From Calamus simplicifolius (Eukaryota > Streptophyta > Magnoliopsida > Arecales > Arecaceae), in contig UESW01004353.1 of the NCBI GenBank assembly GCA_900491605.1, positions 535,862-599,861 on the forward strand: DNA of 64,000 nt. Reading direction: 5' to 3'. Positions 33,885-45,801 of the stretch are shown here, piece after piece (positions within the stretch are counted from its first letter, which is position 1; each line of letters begins with the position of its first letter). Both the position numbers and the translations under genes were made by a program. Under the pieces are notes generated by a model, which ran no database searches, was not told the origin of the DNA, and worked only from the letters and a program-made list of their open reading frames with translations.

Positions 33885-35868
33885 GCTAGAGATTTCTACT
33901 CGGTGATGATCGTGGCTTCGATCCTCACGACCTTGTTGGTGGCCTCAGTGGTGACGTGGACATGCAAGCCATTGCTATACAGGACATAGAAGAGCTTACG
34001 ATTGAGGGGACTGGATTGCAGACTCTGGACAACCTTAAGCTTACCGTTCTTTCAGTTGTAACCATTGCTATATTTTATTGCAGACTCTGCAAAACCTTTA
34101 TCTTACCCTTCTTTCAGTTGTAGCCACTGGTATATTTTAGCCTCTTTTCTGTAACACAAGTTGATGTACAGTTGTATTTTGTTCTTTCTACTTATCCTGT
34201 GCTGAAATAGAGTAGCATCTTAAAGGTCCCAACTAGTACTCCCACCTTTGATTATGATTGTATTTTTTGAAATGCTTAGCTTTGATGAGTTTTGCTTCTT
34301 TGATTGCATCAAAAAATGATTGCTGCCATATCAAGTTCCCCATCTGCCTCATGTATCGCCTCTTACCTTAAACTCTTCGGCATTATACTAGCTTGTTAGG
34401 CCAACTCTGAATCTTAATTAATTTAGCCAAATTTATGCAGCCTATCTGTTTTCTGATCCCTTGTTGGCTGATTCTGTATTCTTAGCATGACATCTCTCTC
34501 TTAGAGAGATTGGGCATCGGTGCTCAATTAGATATTACATAGCTAGAGCAACTTAAAGCAAGAGCAATCTAACTCTTAGAAGAAAATCAATAGAAAGAAC
34601 CACCTAACTAATTGGCCATATGGTGTGACTCCATACAAACATGATCTAATCCTTGGAGGTTCTCTTGAAAATTGTTAGGTTTGGATTAGGTGCCTATGAT
34701 GGGCTAGCCCAATCTAAACCCGATCACCTTAGAATAGACCCCAAAAGTTGTTACTAAGTGGGTTTCCAGTGCCATCAAAAGCAACCCCAATTAAATAACA
34801 CCTTTCCCCTTAGTTGTATTACATATTCAAGAACAAGAACAAGAATGGAAGTTGGAAAAAAATATTAAAATAGAGGAATGAAAGATCGATAGAGAGATTT
34901 TCAATCTTTTCTTCTTTCTTTGCGATCCTCATTGTGATTGAGACTAAGCAAAGATAAGGTTCTTGGACTGTAGTTTAAAGAGGTCTTCTATTTTGTTATC
35001 ATCTCTTAACCAGTGATATTTCTTAAGGATTTCAGAGTGGTGATTCAAATCATCTGATAAGCCTTCCTCCTTCCATCTTCCTATCATCTATTAGCGGTGG
35101 CAAAAATGGGTTTAAATTTGGGTTTAATAGTGTTAATCCATTTAACCCATTTAGAGTAACCAGTTAGATCAAGTCAGATCGATCTATTTATCCAACTCAT
35201 TTATATTATTGATTAATAGATTGAATAAGTTAAATAGATTAAATAGATTGGCATATAATCTTTTATTATTGATTAATAGATTGCATAGATTAAGTAGATT
35301 GGGTTAAGTTATCTGTTTATTGAACAGATCTGATTTAGGTTTGAATTTCCGACTTGTTTAATAGAAGGATCGGAATTAAATTGATAATTTTTACGTTCAA
35401 CCCACATTAGAACTGATCCATCCATGATCGGACCGACTCCCACCCTACCGTCCATGCTTTCAAATCCAAAAAGTGGATAAAATTAAAGTAGAGAGATGTA
35501 CATCACCTTCTAACCATGTAAGCATAATAATTATAAATCAGCGGGAAGAAATCCCAACATCTTTTTCATCATCAACAATTTCATCACGAACGTATAACCA
35601 AGGCGAGAAGAAGGAACGCAATCATCTCTACTCAATTATTTTTATCCAGAGGCTTAAGCAACCAGAACGTGACCCCCATCGCAACCCACCCTCCGATGAG
35701 CACCCTCATTGCCGACGACCTCACCTGAGACCCAATTTTAGAATAATTAAAAATAAAAAAACCTGATTTAGAATTATTTTTGGCAAAATACTAAACAAGC
35801 CATGAAAATAAACTTGAAGCTTTTGTTTTCTACTAACTTAATAACTGAATGTAAACAAGATAAGTATA
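33885..35868 (-). repeat. Right arm of the giant inverted repeat
   Basis: Inverted copy of 27693-29549 with scattered substitutions and small indels, for example extra bases near 34095-34135. No gene recognised. Confidence 0.75.
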
Positions 35869-35890
35869 TATATGATATGATGGCTATTTA

Positions 35891-35920
35891 CTTTTAAGAG
35901 AGTAGATGGCTAAATAAATA
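35891..35920 (+). repeat. 30-bp direct repeat at the right end of the giant inverted repeat
   Basis: Exact second copy of 27665-27694, separated from the right arm by about 22 bp (TATATGATATGATGGCTATT). Far longer than a normal transposition target duplication. Confidence 0.85.
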
Positions 35921-36500
35921 TTTACATTTATCTTTATAGGTATATGATATTTTTATTTGCTTTTAAATATTTGTCATTTGACAAAGTAAACAAGATAAGA
36001 TTTTATGTCAAAATCAAATAAAAAATTAGAGGATAGTATTAAAAATAATTCTAAAATCAGATTGATTTATTAAAATTAAAATATAATTTTAGTTTAAAAA
36101 AATTTATCTTGGTTTGATAGGATACCACTGGTTATAGCATCTTCCAACTCCAAAGGACATCATAGTGGTTGCCATGAACTATCTTAAACCTCTAAGCTTT
36201 GCTTTACTTTACTTGACATGGTTGGCATGAGTAGATGAATGAAGACAATAAAAATCTGGCAATACATTGTTCCATTAAAACTTCTCCACAACCTCTCTCA
36301 AGCTCACAAAATCACCTCAATTAAAACCCTAATATATTATTATTTTATTAATTTTCCCTCGGTACATCACCTTGCCCACCGTGTCTTAGGACATCTAATT
36401 TGTTGAGAAGCCATCGGTTTAAACTATGATCCTATACAAGTGATTAGAAATTTTCTTATCTAGTTCCAAGTCATATCTGTAAAGAATGTATAATCACATA
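35921..36500. other. AT-rich flank without genes
   Basis: Nothing coding. Short echoes of arm sequence recur in direct orientation (GTAAACAAGATAAG at about 35986 and AAAAATAATTCTAAAATCAG at about 36042), suggesting an older partial arm copy. Confidence 0.4.
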
Positions 36501-36505
36501 CAAAG

Positions 36506-37798
36506 TGATGGGGCCAATAAGCCTCATGGGTAACGATAATTTCACCGAGGTCGGACCAGTCGTTTCTGGAGTCAGCTCTGGGAAGACACCCCCTCAGCCT
36601 CAGCAAGACACCTCCTCGGCCCCGGAAAGACACCCCCTCAGCCTCGGGAAGACACCCCCTCGGCGTTGGCGAGACAGTCCCTCAGCCTCGGGAAAACACC
36701 CTCTCGGCCTCTTCCCCTTTGCCATAAACAGTGCTCAACCTCTTCCTCTCGGCCATGAACAGTGCTTGGCCTCTTCCTCTCAGCGATGAACAGTGCTCGG
36801 CCTCTCTCCCTTAGCCATGAACAGTGCTTGGCCTCTTCCCCTCGATCATGAATAGTGCTCGGCCATGAACAGTGCTCAGCCCCCTTAGCTTCGACCTCGG
36901 CCATAAATAGTGCTCGATCATGAACAGTGCTCGGCCATGAACAGTGCTCAGCCATGAATAGTGTTCAACCATGAACAGTGATCGGCCTCTTCCCCTTAGC
37001 CATGAACAGTGCTCGATCATGAACATTACCATGCAAGTGTTCACCCACGACCTTCTCTGGAGCTCATCCAAGGGCAAGAACAGTGCCATGCATGTACTCT
37101 ATAATCAATGCTCTACGAGGGACAAAGTCGGCTTAAACTCCAAGCCTCATCGCATGGGGACAAAGTCGGCTTCAACTCCAAGCCTCATCTTCCGTCTCAC
37201 GGCTACACCATGGGGCCCATGTGCCTGACTTTATCGCCCATCACTGTCCACATAGGATAGCGGAAGGGTGGTATGGGGGAGACATCTGGCAAACATCGTA
37301 ACGGTCGGCCATGCCCTGTAGTAGCCTGCAATAGCTGTCCAAACCAAGCAGTACCTGCCAACTATGCAGCCATTCACATTTAATGGGACATGGCCTGCAC
37401 TTCTAACATGCCACTAAGAAACAAGCCCTACCATTGCTGCCACCATGATAAATGCTCTGACAAGCAATCATGTCCCAGGTCTCACATACTCTAAGCATCA
37501 ATAAAATGGGTAAGAGAGAATCCCACGAGGTAATTGATAACTCACTATACTCCCAAACGCTCATTCTTGCTCACAGACTCTAAGCCTCTCTCTTCTTCTC
37601 TCTTTTGAGCTTCCTCAAGCTCACGGTTGTTGCCCAGAGCACTGACTTAAGCATCGAAGAGTCCTCATTGGAATCTTCGGTCCTTGGAACTTGTTTGCAG
37701 GCTCCCAGGCACAAGAAGCTTGCCGAAGGATCCCAGGCTTGCTAGAGGAGGCGACCGAATGCTTGCGGACGTTCGAGGACGGTAATTTGGTATCGACG
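36506..37798 (+). repeat. 5' LTR of the non-autonomous element
   Basis: About 1293 bp. It starts TGATGGGGCCAATAAG and ends near TTGGTATCGACG, where the partner LTR ends TTGGCATCAACA; the terminal CA is mutated to CG. It contains two simple arrays: GAAGACACCCCCTCRGCCTC words (36580-36710) and about a dozen CATGAACAGTGCTCGGCC words (36720-37025). Confidence 0.8.
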
Positions 37799-39029
37799 GA
37801 TTGGTACGCCAAAAAGGAGGGAGAAAGCAGAGTTCTGCAAGACTAAGCTACAAGCCCTCACTCCCTCTACGACAACAATGGTGGATAAAAAAGATGGTGA
37901 TGATGAAGACCCAAAAGGCTTTTGTCAGTAACGCTGGAGGGGGCACCCTCAACGAGCTGAGCGATAGGAGGCCGACTCTCTGTTCCATCATCGCCACTAT
38001 CTCAGGCCACTCAGGCAAAACAGCATGCCATCCTCATCCTGCAAATTCATACATTGATGGCAGCTGTCCAAAAGCTCCAGACGCAATATCTCGTAGCCAC
38101 ATAGTAGCCAGCAAGAGCTTCCGCTCCCTCTTTAGTTGTTGCTCAGGCCAGCCATCATCCATCCCGCAGGAGATCTCTCTAGTAAGAGGCTCACCGCCAT
38201 CAAGCTCATCAGCATGAGCATCTTCAAGCTCAAAAGCAAGAGCTCACTAGTAAGAGCGCCACCGCTCGCCATCCAAATGGCTTCCTCTCCTACGGACGGC
38301 GACGCGGGGGGAGGCCCAAGCAAGGGCGCCAGCACCTCCACTCCAATCAACCTGCTTTTTGGGGGCAGACCACCAGCTGGCTGATGTATCTAAATCAACA
38401 AGAGAAGAAGACAAATTCTTTCAAAGGCACTTCACAATGACAGCCTCTTCCTCTCAGACAGTCATAATCCACGAGGCATGCGACCCTGAGGCTATCTTCG
38501 GCCGACAGAGAGCTGATCAGCGCTCCTCCTCGACCACTTTTTTTCTCCCTCCAAACCATCTGCATCAAGTGCCACATCATCATCATCATCACCTGGCACA
38601 TCTTCTCGACTGGGTTCCCTCTAAGAAGCAAGGTCTTGGCCCAGTGTCATGCCATGCAAACTTAAATGAACAAGATTTAATATATGAAGGAAAGAAAGCT
38701 TGGTGCCAGCAAGAGGACAGAGAGAGGACATTGGGTGGAGGGATCATTATGACCTTCCATTTCATATACTTGGATGTCAGGGCTCCATTAATGCCAAAAG
38801 AGACCAATAATGCTGGTTCTCCTCCGCTCTCAAATAGTCTTCTTCGCCTTCGCAAAATACCCTGATCCAGCACCAGAAAAAGTTGGGGAAAGCTTTGTCC
38901 CGACTCCATGCCGACCCTCAGCATCATCGAATACGACGCAAAGGCCAAAAAGCTACAAAAGCTAAGTACACTACACTTCGAGAAAAGCTTCTTTTCATGA
39001 ATATTTGAATGCATTGCAGGAAGACCGAC
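37799..39029 (+). pseudogene. Internal region of the non-autonomous element, possible gag remnant
   Basis: The tract after the LTR (TTGGTACGCCAAAAAGGAGG, 37801-37820) could be a PBS. One frame around 38000-38090 reads QATQAKQHAILILQIHTLMA and continues with AVQKLQTQYLVAT, a helical stretch reminiscent of the N-terminal part of some plant Gypsy gags, then stops. Nothing else is recognisable up to the nested insertion at 39030. Confidence 0.35.
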
Positions 39030-40488
39030 TGTTGATTGATTTTGATGATTAATAAATGAATTGAGTATATTTATTAAGTTACTGATGAATTTAACAAGTG
39101 TTTCAGGGCTTAAAAATATTTGTTTAATCAAAAGGCATTTAGAAATGTTTTGAATCAAGTGCCAAAGATAAGTTTCAAAATTCAGAACCTGGAGTCGACA
39201 CCTAGAAAGCCTGGAGCCGACCCCATGGCCAATCAAATATCCTTCTGATTTTTGATACGGTCTGGAGCCGACACCCAGAGTTTTGGAGCCGACACCCAGA
39301 GTTTCGGAGTCGACACTTACAGTGTCTGGAGCCGACTCCGACACGGGGACAGAACGTGTGATTTTTGACTACCTTGGAGCCGACACTTACAGTCTTTCGG
39401 AGCCGACACCTGACCATGGCGAGCCGACACTTAACTTTTTCGGAGCCGACTCCTCGACGAACTCAGAACTTTCTATTTTTGGATACACGACTTGGAGCCG
39501 ACACCTGAAAAGTTGGAGCCGACTCCAACCTGTCAGAAACAGATTTTTAAAATGCCAGATCAGCTCAAACGGTAATATTTCCTTTTTCACCTAACTTCTA
39601 ACGGATATATTTTGTTTCTTTTCAGGTACATTCCAACGGCTAGTTTTCTCACCAAAAATGGATTAAAGAAATCTATAAAAGGGGGAGAACCGTTTAAAAA
39701 AAAAAAAAAAGAGAACGAAAAAAATGGAAAAATCAAATCAAAAATCCGAGAAGTCTTGAGCCTGAAATCAAAGAGAAAAGAGTTCAAACTCAAATCCTTC
39801 CACTCCAAAAGCTCAAAGAAATCCAAGGCGTTCAATTGAAAAATCGGAGGATTTCCCAAAAAGAAGAAAAAGCTCTGTTTTCTATTTTCAACTTCTCATC
39901 TGCAACATTTGCAACGAATCAAAGCTGAGGCCTGATTCAACATCTCCAAAGAGAAGAGAAAAGAAGAAAAGCTCAAATCCAATCATCTTCAAAACAGGCT
40001 TTTCTAAACCTTGTTATTATTTGAATATTTGCTCATTTGAGGAGCTTTGTATTGTTGAAAAACATTATTCTTTCTTGTTTTTGCTAGTTCAATCAGGGGG
40101 ATTGAACTAGTGGAGGTAGTATACCTCGGGTCAAGCTAGATTAGCTTGAGTTTTGGGTTTTGTGCTGGTGAGCCCGGAAAAACCAGCTGGGTTCGTTGTG
40201 ATCCCGGGAAAACAACAAGTTTGAGTTGTGATCTTGTAAAACAACTCGCTGTAATCTAGTTGATTATAGTGTGGACCCAAGTGAATCTTGGGAGTGGACG
40301 TAGGTGTTGGATACACCGAACCACTATAAAATCTTTGTGTTTGCCGTGCTTTATTATCTCTATCTCTATCTCTTTTTGTTTATATTTATTGCATTTAATT
40401 TCATTATCTAAAGCAATAGTTTTTAAAAGGTTAAATTTTTAAAGAACCCAATTCACCCCCCCCTCTTGGGTTGCCATCTGGGCCAACA
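39030..40488 (+). repeat. 5' LTR of second Sirevirus
   Basis: 1459 bp. Its first bases read TGTTGATTGATTTTGATG, whereas the 3' LTR reads TGTTGACCCAATTATTGATT, so nine bases next to the 5' terminus were lost. TATA box TATAAAA at 39674-39680. The motif cluster at 39190-39530 lies upstream of it. A purine-rich tract follows the TATA box. Confidence 0.94.
39188..39532 (+). promoter_or_regulatory. Cluster of GGAGYCGACWCC motifs in LTR U3
   Basis: About twelve copies of a 12-bp word (GGAGTCGACACC, GGAGCCGACACC, GGAGCCGACTCC and close variants) lie 20-50 bp apart, ending about 140 bp before TATAAAA at 39674. The 3' LTR has the same cluster at about 47740-48055. Each word centres on a CpG and is near-palindromic. 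Confidence 0.8.
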
Positions 40489-40489
40489 A

Positions 40490-40503
40490 TTGGTATCAGA
40501 GCA
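40490..40503 (+). other. Primer-binding site of second Sirevirus
   Basis: TTGGTATCAGAGCA, one base after the LTR end; standard initiator-Met tRNA complement. Confidence 0.9.
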
Positions 40504-40549
40504 AGTGCTCATTTGAATTTGATCCAACGATCAAGAGCTAAAGATCCAA

Positions 40550-42190
40550 ATGGCAGCTCAAGTTGGATCTTCATTTGCTGAAGGTCATTCTACAAATAGA
40601 CCTCCTTATTTAATGGTTCCAACTATTCATATTGGAAAGCAAGAATGAGGATATTCATTCAAGCTTCTGATTATGAATTGTGGAGTGTTATAATTAATGG
40701 ACCTAGCACACCCACACATTAGTTGATGGTTCTATTGTTCCTAAGCCCGAAAGGGATTGGAATGATAATGATAGGAAAATGGCTCAGCTCAATGCTAAGG
40801 CCATGAATGTTTTATATTGTTCATTAGATGCTAACGAATTTAATCGTATCTCTACATGTAATTCCGCAAAAGAGATATGGGATAGATTAGAGGTTACCCA
40901 TGAGGGTACAAATCAAGTTAAAGAATCTAAATAAATATTCTTGTTCATAAATATGAATTATTTAGCATGGAACAAACTGAAACTATAGCATGCATGTATA
41001 CTAGATTCACTGATATTGTAAATGGTTTGAAAAGTCTTGGTAAGACCTATACTAATTCTGAACTTGTTCGCAAAATTCTTAGGTCACTTCCAAGACTTGG
41101 GAAGCAAAGGTGACAGCAATCCAAGAAGCCAAGGACCTCAACACTTTACCTTTGGAGGAGCTACTTGGATCCTTAATGACCCATGAGCTAACCATGAAGC
41201 AGCACATAGAGGAAGAAGTTAAAAAGAAGAAGACTATAGCTCTTAAGGCTGCAGAAAGTGAGGAGAGCTGCAGTGATAATGATGATGATGATGATGAGAC
41301 AGCTCTTCTAGCAAGAAAATTCAAAAAATTCATGAGAAGAAAGAGACCCTTCCACAAGAAGAAATCTGGAATTAAGATGGAAGGAGAAAAAGAAAAGGAA
41401 AGGACAAAGACAAAGAGAAAGACCCCTTGATTTGCTATGAGTGTAAGAAACCGGGGCACTTTAGATATGATTGTCCTCAACTAAAGAAGACAAGAAGAAG
41501 AAGAAAGCTATGTTGCAACCTGGAGTGACAGCGATGAATCCTCTTCAGAGGAAGAACAAAAAGAAGTTGCAAACATTTGCTTTATGGCAAACGACGACAA
41601 CGAGGTAAGTTCTGAAAACCCTTGTGATGATTTTGCATTTGATGAATTATTTGAAGCTTTTAATGAACTAGTTGATGATTTTAAAGTTTTGAAAAAGAAA
41701 TACAAGTTTTTGAAAAATGATAACTCAATTCTATTAAAGAAAAGATAATCTTACTAATGAGATTAAGATGCTGAAATCTGAAAATAAAATTTGACAAAAG
41801 AAAAGAATCAATTTCCAATGAAAATGATAATTAAAGAAGGAAGTTGATAAATAAAATATTGTTGATAAATTTACTTATAGTTCTGAAAAACTTAATTTAT
41901 TATTAAGTAATCAAAGAGCTATATTTGATAAGGCTGGATTAGGATATAGACCTAACATAAAACAAAAATTTGTCAAAAACTTTTTTAGAAAAGAACAAAA
42001 TAAAGATAATGTTACATGTCATTATTGTAACAAGAAAGGCCATAAATCCTATGAATGTAATGCAAGAAACAGTAACAAAAATTTAAATAGTAAAGGAAAG
42101 AAAATATGGGTTCCCAAAGGAACAATCTTTTATGCTACTAACCATGAAGGACCCAAGAAGGCTTGGGTACCTAAATATAAGACTTGATAT
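40550..42190 (+). pseudogene. Gag of second Sirevirus
   Basis: ATG 40550 gives MAAQVGSSFAEGHSTNRPPY. A frame break follows, then KARMRIFIQASDYELWSVII in another frame. Capsid-like blocks: AKEIWDRLEVTHEGTNQVK (about 40868-40924, with a stop just after) and VTAIQEAKDLNTLPLEELLG (41110-41170). A first CCHC knuckle CYECKKPGHFRYDC is at about 41432-41475, and a second CHYCNKKGHKSYEC at about 42016-42058 after a Lys/Asn-rich coiled-coil stretch. At least four frameshifts or stops. Confidence 0.85.
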
Positions 42191-43533
42191 TTTTGCAGGA
42201 GTGTCTTGCGGCCAAAAGATCAAAGCGAAAGTGGTATCTCGATAGTGGCTGCTCAAGACACATGACGGGTGACAAGGATCAATTCATCACCCTTGAAAGC
42301 AAAAGAGGAGGAGTTGTTACGTTTGGTGACAATGGCAAAGGCCAAATCATGGGGTTTGGTAAAATTCAAATAACTCCCTCCACATATATTGAAAATGTTT
42401 ATATGTTAATGGTTTAAAACATAATCTAATTAGTATTAGCCAATTATGTGATAAAGGTTTTAAAGTATCATTTGAAGCATCTATCTGCACTGTTTCTAAT
42501 CCCATTGATAATAGCATTGTTTTTATTGGAAATAGAAATGGCAATGTATACTTGATTGATTTAGACAATTTGTCTACTAGTAATCATTGCTTAGTTGCTA
42601 ATAATGCTAATATGAATGAGATTGGTTGGTTATGGCATCGTAGATTAGGTCATGCAAGCACACACCTAATTTCAAAATTAATTAGAATGGATTTAGTAAA
42701 AGGACTTCCACAACTAGATTTTGAAAATAACAAAATTTGTGATGCATGTCAATTTGGAAAACAAACTAGAAACTCTTTCAAAACTAAAAATATTGTTTCC
42801 ACTTCTAGGCCACTTGAACTACTTCACATGGATCTTTTTGGACCTACTAGAACCACAAGTCTAGGAGGAAAGAAATATGGTCTTGTGATTGTAGATGATT
42901 ACTCTAGATACACTTGGGTATTGTTTTTAGCTCATAAAGATGAGACCTTTCCATTATTTTTGAAATTCTTCAAGAAGGTCACAAATGAGAAAAACAACAC
43001 CATAGTGTCTCTTAGAAGTGATCATGGCACTGAATTTGAAAATCATTTATTTGAAAACTTTTGCATAGAAAATGGCATTCATCATAATTTTTCAGCACCT
43101 AGAACACCACAACAAAATGGAGTAGTGAAAGAAAAAATAGAACTTTAGAAGACATGGCCCGTACCATGCTATGTGAAAGCAACCTACCAAAATACTTTTG
43201 GGCGGAAGCTATAAACACGCATGTTACATTCTTAATAGAGCTTTAATTAGGCCAATCATTAAGAAAACTCCTTATGAACTATGGAACAATAGAAAACCAA
43301 ACATAAGTTACTTTCATAAATGTTTCATTCATAATAATGGTAAAGATAATCTAGGAAAATTTGATGCAAAATCTGATGAAGGCATTTTCTTAGGATATTC
43401 AACATCTAGTAAAGCCTATAGAGTGTTTAACAAGAGAAACTTAATTGTAGAAGAATCTATTCATGTAATTTTTGATGAATCTTTAGCATCGAGTTCTGAA
43501 AAGATTGATGATGAGGAAGATACAAACATTTAG
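42184..43533 (+). pseudogene. Protease-integrase of second Sirevirus
   Basis: Protease motif YLDSGCSRHMTG in the open frame 42184-42417, with the catalytic DSG intact. Integrase in 42552-43148: zinc finger WLWHRRLGHAS with CDACQFGKQTR, then HMDLFGPTRTTSLGG, IVDDYSRYTW, LRSDHGTEFENHLF, QQNGVV. A single-base deletion just before the catalytic Glu block (about 43128) ends the frame, and 43198-43533 continues with NRALIRPIIKKTPYELW and AKSDEGIFLGYSTSSKAYRV. Confidence 0.88.
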
Positions 43534-45303
43534 AAAGAGACATTGAAAAATTAAATATAGATGTATCTTCAGATCATGAACAAGAAGCTAAAGATAATGA
43601 TTCTCCTAGTGTTGATGTTGTTGATGCAAATCATAATGATGTAGATCTTCCTAGAGATTGGAGATATGCCTATGGTCATCCAAAAGAATTAATTATAGGT
43701 GATCCATCTCAAGGAGTAAGAACTAGATCATCAATGAGAAACATCAATAATCATCTTGCATTTGTATCTCAAATTGAACCTAAAACTATTGAAGAGCTGA
43801 AAAAGATAATAATTGGATGTTAGCTATGCAAGAAGAATTAAATCAATTTACTAGAAATAATGTCTGGACTCTTGTAGATAGACCTAAAGATCATTCTGTT
43901 ATAGGATCAAAATGGGTATTTAGAAATAAATTAGATGAAAATGGCATAGTAATTAGAAACAAAGCTAGATTAGTTGCAAAAGGATATAATCAAGAAGAAG
44001 GAATTGATTTTGATGAAACTTTTGCACCTGTAGCTAGATTAGAAGCAATTAGATTATTACTCGCATTTGCATGTCATATGCATATCAATTTATTTCAAAT
44101 GGATGTTAAAAGTGCATTTTTAAATGGATTTATAAATGAGGAAGTTTTTGTTGAACAACCACCTGGTTTTGAAGATCATGAATTTCAAATCATGTTTTTA
44201 AATTGCACAAAGCACTATATGGTTTAAAACAAGCACCTAGAGCTTGGTATGAAAGATTAAGTAAATTTCTGATTGAAAATGATTTTATAAGAGGAAATGT
44301 TGATAAAACACTATTTTTGAAAAGAAAAGACAAGGATTTATTAGTAGTACAAATATATGTTGATGATATTGTATTCGGTGCTACTAACAATCTTTTATGT
44401 CAAGAATTTGCTAAGTTAATGCAGGGTGAGTTTGAAATGAGCATGATGGGAGAACTCAACTTCTTCCTAGGACTTCAAATCAAGCAAAGCAAAGAGGGAA
44501 TTTTCATCAATCAAGCAAAATACACAAAAGAACTTCTCAAGAAGTTTGGAATGGAGTCAATCAAACCACTTGGAACACCTATGAGTCCTTCATGCAAATT
44601 GGACAAAGATGAAGATGGTAAGAAAGTAGATCAAAAATATTACAGAGGTATGATCGGATCTCTTCTTTACTTAACAGCTAGTAGACCAGATATCATGTTT
44701 GCTGTTTGTCTATGTGCTAGATTTCAATCTGAACCTAAAGAATCTCACTTAATTGCTGTAAAAAGAATCTTAAGATATTTAAGTGGAACTAAAAATGTAG
44801 GTTTATGGTATTCTAGAGACTCAACATTAAACTTGATTGCATATTCTGATTCTGACTATGCTGGATGTAAATTAGATAGAAAAAGCACAAGTGGTGCATG
44901 TCAATTCTTAGGAAGTAACTTAATCTCTTGGTTTAGCAAAAAGCAAAATTCGGTTGCATTATCAACTGCTGAAGCAGAATATGTTGCAGCTGGAAGTTGC
45001 TGTGCTCAAATCCTTTGGATTAAGAGACAACTTGAAGATTATGGCATAACACTTGATAAAACTCCAATTAGATGTGATAACACAAGTGCAATAAATTTAA
45101 CTAAAAATCCAATTCAACATTCAAGAACAAAACACATTGAAATTAGATATCACTTTATAAGAGAACATGTAGCTAATAATGAAATTTGTCTTGATTATGT
45201 TAATACTGAAGAACAATTAGCTGATATATTTACAAAACCTTTGAGTGAAGAGAGATTTTGTTATCTTAGAGGTGAATTAGGGATTTGTGACCCTTTGGAA
45301 TGA
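43534..45303 (+). pseudogene. RT-RNase H of second Sirevirus (RH end still open)
   Basis: RT begins in 43817-44227 (MLAMQEELNQFTRNNVWTLV, GSKWVFRNKLDENG, FAPVARLEAIRLLLAFACH, LFQMDVKSAFLNGFINEEV). After one frameshift near 44200 it continues in the 366-codon open frame 44203-45303: YGLKQAPRAWYERLSKFL, IYVDDIVFGATNN (YVDD), the LGLQIKQSKEGIF block, AYSDSDYAGCKLDRKSTSGA, VALSTAEAEYVAAGSCCAQ, RCDNTSAINLTKNPIQHSRT and the end GELGICDPLE. The RNase H catalytic residues appear present. This is the best preserved TE coding stretch in the window. Confidence 0.92.
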
Positions 45304-45494
45304 TTTTGAAACTCTAAGGAATGACTATCTAGATTTCTATTAATTTCTTGATATTCCTTTCATAATTTTAAGGACAAATTATCTAGTCATCTGAGCAATT
45401 TGATTCTCATACTCCAAAGATTTTTTCAAAATTTTATTGAACCTATTTTGACAAGTTTCAGATGTTTGAATCTCAATTATTTTTCTCTGAAACT

Positions 45495-45705
45495 GTCAGT
45501 GGAGTCGACACCTCAGTTTGAGGAGTCGACACCTTGTCTGTGTCGCTCTCGGTCCCTGACCTTGGAGCCGACACCCGTATAAGTGGAGCCGACTCCAGTT
45601 CGAGCGCTGACTGTGTTAGCGATTTGGAGTCGACACCCGACTTTGCGGGAGTCGACACCTGGGGGTCCCAAATCGATTTATTAGGGCAGAGTCGACACCT
45701 CGTCA
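45495..45705 (+). promoter_or_regulatory. Second GGAGYCGACWCC cluster, upstream of the extra ORF
   Basis: About seven copies of the LTR motif (GGAGTCGACACC x5 variants, GGAGCCGACACC, GGAGCCGACTCC) lie between the RNase H stop (45303) and the extra ORF start (45802), ending about 100 bp before that ATG. The intervening ~100 bp is rich in C and T. Position and spacing match 8036-8240 in the other Sirevirus. Confidence 0.75.
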
Positions 45706-45801
45706 TTTCATTCTTTTCAAATCCTTAACCAAACTCTTTCCAAACTCTCTCAAAGCCTCCCCATCTCTAATTCCACTCTATTCAAGCTTTCCTAAGGATC
45801 A

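Larger units (their letters stand above)
27693..35868. mobile_element. Giant inverted-repeat element carrying MADS-box exon copies
   Basis: Left arm 27693-29549 and right arm 33885-35868 are inverted copies about 1.86 and 1.98 kb long. Matches include TATACTTATCTTG at the outer left against CAAGATAAGTATA at the outer right, and CGATCATCACCGAGTAGAAA at the inner left against its complement at about 33892-33911. The 4.3-kb core holds a foldback insertion, GATACGAATAC-type repeats and two MADS-box exon copies. No transposase is visible. It could be a Foldback or MULE-like gene-capturing element, or an inverted segmental duplication. Exact ends are approximate because the outermost bases diverge. 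Confidence 0.7.
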
